Shown: piece by piece, positions 1-7,504 of the stretch
Layout of the letters: every line of letters begins with the position of its first letter
Numbering within the stretch: the first letter of the stretch is position 1
Assembly: GCF_002807665.1 (NCBI RefSeq)
Contig: NZ_PEAY01000003.1
Location: 186,503-250,502 of the forward strand
Direction: 5' to 3'
Origin: Neoalteromonas facilis
Lineage (GTDB): Bacteria; Pseudomonadota; Gammaproteobacteria; Enterobacterales; Alteromonadaceae
DNA: 64,000 nucleotides
Position numbers and translations under genes: made by a program
Notes under the pieces: model-generated
Database searches by the model: none
Told to the model about the DNA's origin: nothing
The model's input: only the letters and a program-made list of their open reading frames with translations

Positions 1-269
1 GGAACAGCCCGCAGCGCGATTAAATCTTCAATCGCGGTTGCTTTTGCGTCATAGTCAGTACCATAACCTGTGCTGGTCAAATAGAAGCTATTTTCTTCAT
101 CCAGTCCGCTTTCTCGCTGCATCATGGTGTCACGCTCAATGACAATCGATACACTGTTGATGACAATGGTCATGGTGACGGCGATTTGCAGGGCGATAAG
201 AATTGCCCCCACTTTGTTACGTAACAACGCTCGCCACATTGGGCCTAACTCTAAGTGTGAAATATTCAT
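1..269 (-). CDS. MacB-like ABC transporter permease, N-terminal fragment (runs off window)
   Basis: An open minus-strand frame begins with ATG at 269 and reads MNISHLELGPMWRALLRNKV, then a hydrophobic segment (GAILIALQIAVTMTIVINSV), and stays open to the window edge. This is the usual beginning of a MacB/FtsX-type permease: a short cytoplasmic lead, the first membrane helix, then a periplasmic domain. About 90 residues are visible and the C-terminal end is outside the window. It starts 15 bases after the stop of the next permease on the same strand, so it is the fourth visible gene of the efflux operon and a second permease for the same ATPase. Family assignment is firm from context; the exported substrate is unknown. 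Confidence 0.8.
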   Translation of the reverse strand, partial: MNISHLELGPMWRALLRNKVGAILIALQIAVTMTIVINSVSIVIERDTMMQRESGLDEENSFYLTSTGYGTDYDAKATAIEDLIALRAV

Positions 270-284
270 AATGAGTTTCCTTTG

Positions 285-1595
285 TTACGATTTAAGTTGA
301 GCTGCGGGAGCAATAGAGCAAGCGCGCCACGTTGGATAGAGCCCAGCAAGAATGCTACTGATAAGGGCAAGCAAGAATGCGAAGGCAATCATGGTGATAT
401 CCAGTTTGACCAAATTCCGCATAAAATCGCCGTACAACAGCTTGATCCCTTCAAGTCCAACGATGGCAAATACGATCCCTAACACTCCGCCGAGTAAACC
501 GATACAAGCGGTTTCAATGATATGTTGGGTAAATATGTCCTGACGCGAAGCGCCAATCGCTCTGCGTAATCCTATTTCTGGCGCTTTACGAGAAAATTTA
601 GCCAATAGCAAACCAACGGTATTCACTAGGCACACAAACAAGAACATGAACGCTAGCCACAACATGATTTGTGCATCATCAGCAACCACCTCTTCATTCT
701 CAAGCCATTCCATAACATTTGATAGACGGTTGTTAAGCGGTCTTTCAAAGCGACCTAACAGTTTTTGTTCTTCGACGTAACTGTTCAAAAATGTCATGTA
801 GGCATCTTTATCTTGCTGAGTTGGGAGTTCTGCCCAAAACTGATAGTTCACACACTCGGAGTTTAAAAACGCCTGAAAGCCTTCGCCTTCTGGGGATTTC
901 CAGCAGTTAGTATTGCCGCCGGTACTGAGCTCTAATTCTTGTTTAAAGTAAAACGGCATAAACACGTCTTCGATGTCATTGAAGGCTCCAACAGTGACGT
1001 CGTAATAACGTGGAACAGGTTGCCATTCATCGAGTACACCAACCACTTGGAAGTCATTGTCGGCAATTCGAATGTTGCGACCGACTGAGTTTTCGCCGCC
1101 AAATATGCGTTCGTTTAACGCCTTACTGAGCACAACTACATAGTTACGGTTGTAGTCGTCATCTTCCGTCCAACCTGAGCCATATAGAAACGGCGTTTCA
1201 AACATTGGGAAGAAATCGGCAAACCCTAATCGCAGTGTGCCTAAAAAAGGTCGAATATCGGGATCGTTTGGCTCGATTACCGCGGATGAACTCGCAGTAG
1301 CCGTCTGCCTAAATGCAGCTTTAGCTTGCATTAAGTTTGTGGCGTCTCGCCATGTCACCTGATCGGGCGGCTCGTTGGGCTCTCTTGCCGGTTGATGAGG
1401 ACTCCAACTGTCTAATTGCACATAATAAAGTTGATCGCTTTTATGTGGGATTGGGTTAGACGACATAAGGTAATTAACCGTGACAACTGACACACTGGCG
1501 CCAATCCCTAGCGCAATTGCCACAATCATCAATGCACTAAGGATGTAATTACGTCTCATACTGGCAAAGCCGAGACGAAGATAATATGCAAACAT
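285..1595 (-). CDS. MacB-like ABC transporter permease (FtsX domain)
   Basis: 436 residues. An N-terminal helix (about 15-40, rich in A/I/V/G) is followed by a large periplasmic domain of the MacB_PCD type (about 45-310). Three C-terminal helices of the FtsX fold follow, with the characteristic cytoplasmic stretch RKAPEIGLRRAIGASRQDI between the first and second. The protein ends TWRACSIAPAAQLKS, typical of the family. In MacB-type systems these permeases do not pass substrate through the membrane. They couple ATP hydrolysis to periplasmic movements that drive efflux with an adaptor and an outer-membrane channel. The gene lies 11 bases downstream of its ATPase and 15 bases upstream of a second permease. 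Substrate is not predictable. Confidence 0.9.
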   Translation of the reverse strand: MFAYYLRLGFASMRRNYILSALMIVAIALGIGASVSVVTVNYLMSSNPIPHKSDQLYYVQLDSWSPHQPAREPNEPPDQVTWRDATNLMQAKAAFRQTATASSSAVIEPNDPDIRPFLGTLRLGFADFFPMFETPFLYGSGWTEDDDYNRNYVVVLSKALNERIFGGENSVGRNIRIADNDFQVVGVLDEWQPVPRYYDVTVGAFNDIEDVFMPFYFKQELELSTGGNTNCWKSPEGEGFQAFLNSECVNYQFWAELPTQQDKDAYMTFLNSYVEEQKLLGRFERPLNNRLSNVMEWLENEEVVADDAQIMLWLAFMFLFVCLVNTVGLLLAKFSRKAPEIGLRRAIGASRQDIFTQHIIETACIGLLGGVLGIVFAIVGLEGIKLLYGDFMRNLVKLDITMIAFAFLLALISSILAGLYPTWRACSIAPAAQLKS

Positions 1596-1606
1596 GGTGA
1601 AGGCTC

Positions 1607-2308
1607 CTAAACGGCAATCTTGGTGGCGACAGTTTCTTCGGCGATGCCTTCGCTGACGCGGCCATCGCGCACGAAAATATTGCGTTTGGCTTGCTGCGCA
1701 AGGTGAGGATCGTGCGTGACCATAACGATAGTTGTGCCATTGCGGTTAATTTCGCCTAACAGCTCCATGACCGATTGCGCCATTTTGGTGTCTAAATTAC
1801 CGGTCGGTTCGTCGGCGAGTAGAAAGCGTGGTTCGCCCGCAAGAGCTCGCGCAATCGCAACACGCTGTTGCTGCCCGCCTGAAAGTTGAGAGGGCAGGTG
1901 CTTCATGCGTTTGGCCAAACCCACCATATCCAAGCTTTGTTCAATACGTCTTTTTCGTTCGGCGCTTGTAAATCTGCGATAGCGCAGAGGGACATCGACA
2001 TTGTCGAATAAATTCAGCTCAGGGATAAGGTTGAAGTTTTGAAAGATAAAGCCAATTTTTTCATTACGCACTTGGCTGCGCTTTTTGTCGTTCAAGTTAC
2101 TCACGTCTTCGCCGTCGAGGGTGTAGCTGCCACCGTTAAAGGTTTCCAGCAGACCGGCAATGTTGAGGAAGGTCGTCTTGCCTGAACCAGACGGACCTGT
2201 GACAGCAACAAAGTCACCCTCATCTACGGTTAGGTTAAAATCGCGCAGCGCGTGCGTTTGTACACTATCAGTGACAAAGGTTTTGGTTAGATTATGCATT
2301 GTTAACAT
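1607..2308 (-). CDS. ABC transporter ATP-binding protein (MacB/LolD type)
   Basis: 233 residues, the normal size for a stand-alone ATPase of this class. Walker A is GPSGSGKTT (about 38-46), the Q-loop is in FIFQNFNLIPEL (about 88-99), the signature is LSGGQQQR (142-149), and Walker B is FLLADEPTGNLD (about 163-173). The H-loop is in VMVTHDP. All catalytic motifs are intact. LADEPTGNLD is typical of the LolD/MacB/FtsE group. It lies between the adaptor gene (21 bases upstream) and the first permease (11 bases downstream), so it powers the two permeases of this operon. A second in-frame ATG three codons in is also possible as the start. Confidence 0.93.
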   Translation of the reverse strand: MLTMHNLTKTFVTDSVQTHALRDFNLTVDEGDFVAVTGPSGSGKTTFLNIAGLLETFNGGSYTLDGEDVSNLNDKKRSQVRNEKIGFIFQNFNLIPELNLFDNVDVPLRYRRFTSAERKRRIEQSLDMVGLAKRMKHLPSQLSGGQQQRVAIARALAGEPRFLLADEPTGNLDTKMAQSVMELLGEINRNGTTIVMVTHDPHLAQQAKRNIFVRDGRVSEGIAEETVATKIAV

Positions 2309-2329
2309 GGGTATTCCTTACTCTTAGTC

Positions 2330-3628
2330 TTATTGAGTGATGAGCACAGTCTCTGCGCCGTTAAATTGATCGGTAGATGAAATTATGATTTGCTCGCCTT
2401 CATTAAGGCCTTGCGCGATTTCTACCGCGGCTAAACTGCGAGCGCCGGTTTTAATTGAAATACGCTCGGCAACATTGTCACGCACACGATAGGCGATACG
2501 ACCTGCGCCAGATTCTAAGAATTGACCGCGCTGGACGAGTAATACATCAGGTTTGTTTTCCATAAGGATACGTGTGGTGAGGCGTTGGTTTTGACGCAGC
2601 CCTGAAGGCTTTTGTACGGTATCCCCAGTCAGTGTTGTGGCGGTAAATCGCACCCGTCCAGTAACCTGATTGTTTTCGATCTCAGGCGAAATGGTTACTA
2701 GCTGCGCAGGGTGCGATTCACCATTGATTGCAACTTCAGCCGGCATACCGATAGCCAAATCATCGGCGTAGCTCTCTGGAATATCGACTTCAAGTTCAAA
2801 TTCGGTTAAATCGACCACACTCAACAATACTTGGTTGTCGGCGACCTGATTTTTCTGTTCGACGGCTAGGTTACCGACAATGCCATTAACGGGGGACGTG
2901 ATCGTCAGTTCATTAACCTGACGTTCAAGATCAGACACTAACAAGCGCTGTCGATCGACCTTCAGTTCTCGACTGCGTATTTCAAATGCCAGACTCTCTG
3001 CGTTTAGCTCAGCATCTTGCACGGCATGTTGATGCACTAGTTGAGCGTTTTGCAGGTCATCCTTGGCTTTCTCATGGTCAATTGAGCTGATCGATTGGGT
3101 TTCATATGCTTTTTCAGCGCGTCGCTTTTCTCTGTCAGCTGCGATTAACGCAACTTTGGCAATATCAACAGCCTTCTGATTTTCAAGCATACTTTTCTTG
3201 GCACTGATGCGCTCACGCGACAATGCTGTTTCATTGTCTTCTAGAACTGCTCGTTCTTGGCTGAGTTGGTTGGTCAGTTCAGGGCTATCTATCGTCGCCA
3301 GTGTTTGACCTAACGATACGGTATCACCTGCTTCAACGTGCAGGGTAATGGTGCCGCCTGCGGGGCTATACAGGGTAGGGCTAACCGCCGCAACTACTCG
3401 GCCTTGCACTGAAAGGTCTCTTTGTAGATCACCGCGCGTAACCGTCGCAATACGCACTCTATCAAGTGGTACTGTCGCGCCGGACTGGCTCCACGCACTG
3501 ATTGCCGGCGACATGTAGTAGAAAATAAAAAGGAGCAGAAGCACGCTTGCACCACTGATCATCCATGTTTTGTGTTTTCGCTTCGGCACAATGACTTCAT
3601 CTTGCGCACTGGTATCTTCAATCTTCAT
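2330..3628 (-). CDS. HlyD/RND-type periplasmic adaptor subunit
   Basis: 432 residues. A short basic cytoplasmic lead is followed by one membrane anchor (about 24-43). A beta/lipoyl segment follows (VRIATVTRGDLQRDLSVQGR and the half-motif AGGTITLHVEAGDTVSLGQ). A long charged alpha-helical hairpin (about 125-255, many E/K/Q/A) comes next, then the second lipoyl half (ITSPVNGIVGNLAVE) and the beta-barrel and membrane-proximal domains. This is the adaptor that bridges inner-membrane MacB-type permeases to an outer-membrane channel. It is the first gene of the minus-strand operon. No outer-membrane TolC-like gene is in the window, so the channel must be encoded elsewhere. Confidence 0.9.
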   Translation of the reverse strand: MKIEDTSAQDEVIVPKRKHKTWMISGASVLLLLFIFYYMSPAISAWSQSGATVPLDRVRIATVTRGDLQRDLSVQGRVVAAVSPTLYSPAGGTITLHVEAGDTVSLGQTLATIDSPELTNQLSQERAVLEDNETALSRERISAKKSMLENQKAVDIAKVALIAADREKRRAEKAYETQSISSIDHEKAKDDLQNAQLVHQHAVQDAELNAESLAFEIRSRELKVDRQRLLVSDLERQVNELTITSPVNGIVGNLAVEQKNQVADNQVLLSVVDLTEFELEVDIPESYADDLAIGMPAEVAINGESHPAQLVTISPEIENNQVTGRVRFTATTLTGDTVQKPSGLRQNQRLTTRILMENKPDVLLVQRGQFLESGAGRIAYRVRDNVAERISIKTGARSLAAVEIAQGLNEGEQIIISSTDQFNGAETVLITQ

Positions 3629-3764
3629 AAATAGTCGCCTGAGTTAAACAATCAGAAGCTAAGTCGAAGCAAAATTTGAAAAAGTTTAAATGTGAGGAAA
3701 ATTAATTAATAACCGGCTGATACAGGCTGAACAGTTAAATGGGGAAGTTTTAGCATCTAGCGTT

Positions 3765-3778
3765 ACTGAAATTTCAGT
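3765..3778. promoter_or_regulatory. Perfect 14-bp palindrome in a divergent intergenic region
   Basis: ACTGAAATTTCAGT is its own reverse complement and sits in the 221-base gap between the efflux operon (minus) and the HDOD gene (plus). Its position and symmetry suit a dimeric regulator's operator. I cannot name the regulator, and no cognate regulator gene is adjacent. Confidence 0.4.
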
Positions 3779-3849
3779 TAATTTTCACAGGAACACAGAG
3801 TTAATGGTGCTATTATTTAAGAAACCCTTTGATGTGAAACTGAGCTAAA

Positions 3850-4689
3850 TTGGAAACAGAAAAAAACGCCCTGTTACAAACGCTTGTCGATAAAATCAAC
3901 AACGATACACTGGTTTTGCCTACATTACCGGCAATAGCTATGCGTGTGCGAGAGACCGCACAAGATCCGGATGTGAATCTGAATAAAATGGCAGATGTAA
4001 TCGCATTGGATCCGTCACTTAGCGCGAGAATAATTAAGCTGGCAAACAGTGCATTATATGCGCGTAGCGTTAAGGCAGAGACTGTTACTCAGGCGGTTAA
4101 TCGAATTGGACTAGTGCAAATTAAAAACAATGCAATGGCATTAGCCATGGAGCAATTGTTTTTAAGTAGCAACGAAGTGATTAAAAAGTATATCGACCAG
4201 ATTTGGGAACGCACTGTGAACGTAGTAGCGCATGCACTGCCATTGTTTGAAGATTACAAGCGCACGCATCGTTCTTCTCCAATGGACGCCGATGTGATGA
4301 CATTGGCGCTGTTATTGCACAATATCGGCGTGTTGCCTATATTGACAGAGGCCGAGCGTATGGGCTCTAACGCGATCAACTCCTCGTTTCTTAATTTAGC
4401 GATTCAAAAGCTTTCAGGACAAATTGGCGGCGCTATCACGCGCGAGTGGGACTTTGATGAGGGCGTCATACAGGTAGCCGAATCTTGGCGAAACCTACAT
4501 GTGCAAAATGATGCGATTAGTTATGTTGATTTTGTTCGATTAGGAGCCGTTGCTGCTGGCTATATGAAGAGCAAAAAGGCAGTAATACTGCAACTTTCGG
4601 CGAAAAAGTCTCTTTTAGATTCACCTGAATATTTGGAGTCAGGGGACTACTTACAACGAGTGGAAGAGAAAAGGGCGCTGTTTGAATAG
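3850..4689 (+). CDS. HDOD domain protein
   Basis: 279 residues, starting with TTG. An in-frame stop lies three codons upstream and the next ATG is at residue 31, inside the domain, so TTG is the best start. The HDOD domain occupies most of the protein. It contains LPTLPAIAMRVRETAQDPDV and ALDPSLSARIIKLANSALY near the N-terminus and the degenerate helix LLHNIGVLPIL (H157-N158). A true HD phosphohydrolase would have His-Asp here; loss of the Asp is normal for HDOD proteins, which are thought to be signalling scaffolds and not enzymes. There is no attached response-regulator or GGDEF domain. It stands alone, 110 bases before a periplasmic binding-protein gene. Confidence 0.85.
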   Translation: METEKNALLQTLVDKINNDTLVLPTLPAIAMRVRETAQDPDVNLNKMADVIALDPSLSARIIKLANSALYARSVKAETVTQAVNRIGLVQIKNNAMALAMEQLFLSSNEVIKKYIDQIWERTVNVVAHALPLFEDYKRTHRSSPMDADVMTLALLLHNIGVLPILTEAERMGSNAINSSFLNLAIQKLSGQIGGAITREWDFDEGVIQVAESWRNLHVQNDAISYVDFVRLGAVAAGYMKSKKAVILQLSAKKSLLDSPEYLESGDYLQRVEEKRALFE

Positions 4690-4798
4690 TGCTTAAAGCA
4701 CCATAATCATTGTTTGCCTTAGTGGCTATCGTATTATGCAAATGTATTGGACTCCTTCTGCTAAACTTATTGCTACGGTTTTTTAACGAACTCTATTC

Positions 4799-5461
4799 AT
4801 GAGAAAAGCAGCCCTATTTAGTATATTGATTATCGTAAGCTGTATGGCCGTGCCGGTTCACGGACAGAAGGGTATAGATGTCATTTCAATAGAGTATCCA
4901 CCGTTTACAACATTACAAAGAGAAGATGGTGGGCTCGCATTTCAATTGTTACAACAAAAGACGAGCGACGCTAGCATAAAATGGAGGCCTCTATTTGTTC
5001 CGCCTGCTCGCGCCGCAAAATTGGTTCACGAAGGAAATTGGTGTGCGAGCTTTTACCCTGTATCAAATAACGATAATGTGCGGTCGATTGTGCTGTCTGA
5101 CAGTGACGTGCGTTTAGGGCTAGTGCGTAAAGCTACTGACCACGAGTTTGCCTGGGAAAGTTTAGATGAACTTGAGGGCGGGATCCTAGCAACTTTGAGA
5201 ACCAGAGTTGATTCACCGTTTATACAGCAATTTACAGACGCTGGTATTACGGTTGTTTTTGTAGAGTCTATTGCATCAGCCATTCAAATGGTGTTGCTGA
5301 ACAGAGTAGATATGGCCCTTAGTGACGATCTTACGTTTTCCAATATGGAATTAGAGAATAAAAAACAACTAGATTTTTCAGAGACTTATTTGTTGAAAAC
5401 ACCTATTGTGGTTTATTTAAATGAAGGCTGCACCGAGTCTTTTGGTCAAATCTTGCATTGA
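4799..5461 (+). CDS. Periplasmic solute-binding-like protein (SBP family 3 fold)
   Basis: 220 residues with a clear signal peptide (about 1-22, hydrophobic core LFSILIIVSCMAVPV, cleavage near VHG-Q). The mature part has the family-3 binding-protein pattern: IEYPPFTTLQREDGGLAFQLLQ near the start (position of the usual 'PPF' ligand loop) and a second lobe with a 'VDMALSDDLTF' type segment. No permease or ATPase genes are nearby. Many orphan proteins of this kind in Alteromonadales are sensors or remnants and not transporter subunits. It is somewhat shorter than the usual 240-260 residues. The next gene encodes a second protein of the same class, so the pair may have arisen by an old duplication. 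Confidence 0.7.
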   Translation: MRKAALFSILIIVSCMAVPVHGQKGIDVISIEYPPFTTLQREDGGLAFQLLQQKTSDASIKWRPLFVPPARAAKLVHEGNWCASFYPVSNNDNVRSIVLSDSDVRLGLVRKATDHEFAWESLDELEGGILATLRTRVDSPFIQQFTDAGITVVFVESIASAIQMVLLNRVDMALSDDLTFSNMELENKKQLDFSETYLLKTPIVVYLNEGCTESFGQILH

Positions 5462-5530
5462 CCACAAAGTGGTTAAAACGAACTGAAATAAACTCGGGCT
5501 TGAGCTCATCATGGATATTTAGTACAAACA

Positions 5531-6322
5531 ATGAAAGTACAGGAAATTAAAAGCGAATACGTTATCCACGTTCTCAAAACATTAGTCTTTATTTTGGGCG
5601 TATGCTTTGTGGCCAATGCATATGCACAAGATACGGATACTGAAACTCGGTATATCTACACGTATCACAATAAGCCTCCGTTTATTGTTGATTTGAACTT
5701 GAAAACCGGCCTTTACTTTGATTTAGCAGAATACCTCAGTAGTAAAGATCCCAAGCGACAATATATTACCGAGTACGTGCCGCGAAAAAGTTTAGACAGG
5801 CTAATTGAGTCAAAGCGACTTGACGGGATCGTGGTTGGTGTTAATCCTCTATGGTTCAATGATCCAGAAGAATCTCGATTCTTGTGGCTTCCAGGCATTT
5901 ATCATGATCGCGACGAGTTTGTCTCATTGCCGTCAACCCCGTTTGAATATAATGGTCAGGATGCCTACAACGGGAAAAGTGTAGCGGCGGTTGATGGCTT
6001 TTATTACGTTGGTATTAATGAGGCGGTAGCAGAACGCTATTTAGACAGAATAAATACAATAGGAGAAAAGCAGGTACTTGAACTGGTTGCTAAAAAAAGA
6101 GCCGACTTCGGTATCGTCAGCGCGTCCTTTTACGCCTATCTACAAAGTATAGATGCCATTAAACAGGACTTTCACTTGTCAGAAAATCCACATGATAGTT
6201 TTATGAGAAGGGCTTTTGTACTGCAATCGGAGGCTGCTTTGCATTCTGATCTCAATAGCATTATGACGTCTATAGCATCTGATGAAGAGTGGTTAAACAT
6301 TTTACAAAAATATCAAAAGTAA
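5531..6322 (+). CDS. Periplasmic solute-binding-like protein (SBP family 3 fold)
   Basis: 263 residues. The signal segment is about 13-33 (VLKTLVFILGVCFVANAYA-Q), preceded by a longer than usual polar lead. The mature protein begins YIYTYHNKPPFIVDLNLKTG, matching the 'PPF' region of family-3 binding proteins. It continues with LYFDLAEYLSS and a second-lobe segment KRADFGIVSASFYAYL. It follows the previous binding-protein-like gene by 69 bases on the same strand and probably shares its transcription. It converges on the GAF protein gene with only 11 bases between the stops. No transport permease is adjacent, so a sensing role is as likely as uptake; the ligand is unknown. Confidence 0.7.
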   Translation: MKVQEIKSEYVIHVLKTLVFILGVCFVANAYAQDTDTETRYIYTYHNKPPFIVDLNLKTGLYFDLAEYLSSKDPKRQYITEYVPRKSLDRLIESKRLDGIVVGVNPLWFNDPEESRFLWLPGIYHDRDEFVSLPSTPFEYNGQDAYNGKSVAAVDGFYYVGINEAVAERYLDRINTIGEKQVLELVAKKRADFGIVSASFYAYLQSIDAIKQDFHLSENPHDSFMRRAFVLQSEAALHSDLNSIMTSIASDEEWLNILQKYQK

Positions 6323-6333
6323 TCGTTTGGGTA

Positions 6334-7266
6334 TTACGTATCACTATTTAAATGGGCAAACGCCTTTAATACCAACTCGTTGATATCTTCTTCTTGCTGA
6401 CTCGACGCTATTCCTACAAGTAATTCAATATGCTTTAGTAAGCCGGCTGCAGACAACAACTGCTCTATGTTTTCCACAATACGCTGTGCAATATCTCGTA
6501 CACTCTTTTCATTCATATTGGTGAACAGTGCGACAAAACCTAAATTTGAATAGCGACCGACAATATCTGAACTACGAAGATTCATTTTAAACGAGTGTCC
6601 GACCGTTCTGACGGCGGTTTTATAGGCTGATGGTGTGGATTGTGGGTCGAGGTCGCCACCTAAATGCAAAAATAACACAGTAGCCGGTATGTTTTTATGC
6701 TGCGCAAATTTGAGGGCCAAGCCACCTAATTCCAAAAATCCTTCTTTTGAAGATAAGTTCGTTTCGTCATCAATGGAGGATGCGTTTCCCTCTAATAGTT
6801 CGAGTTCAACGATGCTTGCTAAATCAGATAAGCATGCATGCTCTTCAACGGTTAACGTTCTTTCACGTTTATCAATAATACACAGTGTACCCAGTTTGCT
6901 GCCATTCGGATGAACGAGAGGGTGCCCAGCATAAAATCGAATATTGGGCTCACCAGTGACCAGTGGATTTTCTTGAAAGCGAGCGTCTAAGCTTGCGTTG
7001 TTAACGACCATGGTACCGTCTTGTTGAATGGCATGCGCGCAAAATGAAATGTCACGCTCGGTTTCATCGACATTCATTCCAACCCTGGATTTAAACCATT
7101 GTCGCTCTGCGTCTATCAAACTGATAAGTACGGTCGGCACATTGATCAGTCTACTGGCTAATTTGGTAATACGGTCAAAGCGCTCTTCCGTAGGAGTATC
7201 CAGCACATTCAACGATTGAAGTGTCTTAAGGCGCTCATTTTCAGATTTATCAGCTTTTGCATTCAC
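6334..7266 (-). CDS. GAF domain protein with degenerate GGDEF domain
   Basis: 310 residues from GTG at 7266, which has a good ribosome-binding site (GGAAG, 7 bases upstream). A GTG at 7290 would add eight residues but lacks such a site. An N-terminal GAF domain (about 17-160) includes CAHAIQQDGTMVVNNASLDARF, the RFYAGHPL segment and LGTLCIIDK, the pattern of cytosolic GAF sensors found before GGDEF domains. The C-terminal 120 residues have the length and pattern of a GGDEF domain (VLFLHLGG...; VGHSFKMNLRSSDIVGRYSNLGFVALF). The active-site loop reads YSNLGF in place of GG[D/E]EF, so cyclase activity is not expected. It probably acts as a signal-binding or partner protein. Confidence 0.75.
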   Translation of the reverse strand: MNAKADKSENERLKTLQSLNVLDTPTEERFDRITKLASRLINVPTVLISLIDAERQWFKSRVGMNVDETERDISFCAHAIQQDGTMVVNNASLDARFQENPLVTGEPNIRFYAGHPLVHPNGSKLGTLCIIDKRERTLTVEEHACLSDLASIVELELLEGNASSIDDETNLSSKEGFLELGGLALKFAQHKNIPATVLFLHLGGDLDPQSTPSAYKTAVRTVGHSFKMNLRSSDIVGRYSNLGFVALFTNMNEKSVRDIAQRIVENIEQLLSAAGLLKHIELLVGIASSQQEEDINELVLKAFAHLNSDT

Positions 7267-7466
7267 GTGTTTACTTCCGACGAATATCACTGGCGATGAC
7301 CGCTTCGTGCTATCACTCGCGAATTGTTATGGTTAATGTTAATACGCTTGTTGCTGCGTTTTGGAGCACATTTTTGTTTTGTTGCATCACAATAATAGAA
7401 GATATTTTAGACGCCTGTGAAATTAATTAGGCGGTTAACAATACTCGTAAGCAGCAAGCGCAAGAA

Positions 7467-7487
7467 CTGGGCAACTTTGTTGCTCAG
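7467..7487 (-). terminator. Candidate terminator hairpin after the metalloprotease gene
   Basis: A 9-bp stem (CTGGGCAAC / GTTGCTCAG, one G-U pair) with a 3-base loop lies 18 bases past the stop of the minus-strand metalloprotease gene. On the minus strand it is followed by TTCTT, a weak U-tract, so it is plausible but not strong. Confidence 0.4.
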
Positions 7488-7504
7488 CCCTTGTAATCAG
7501 CTAC

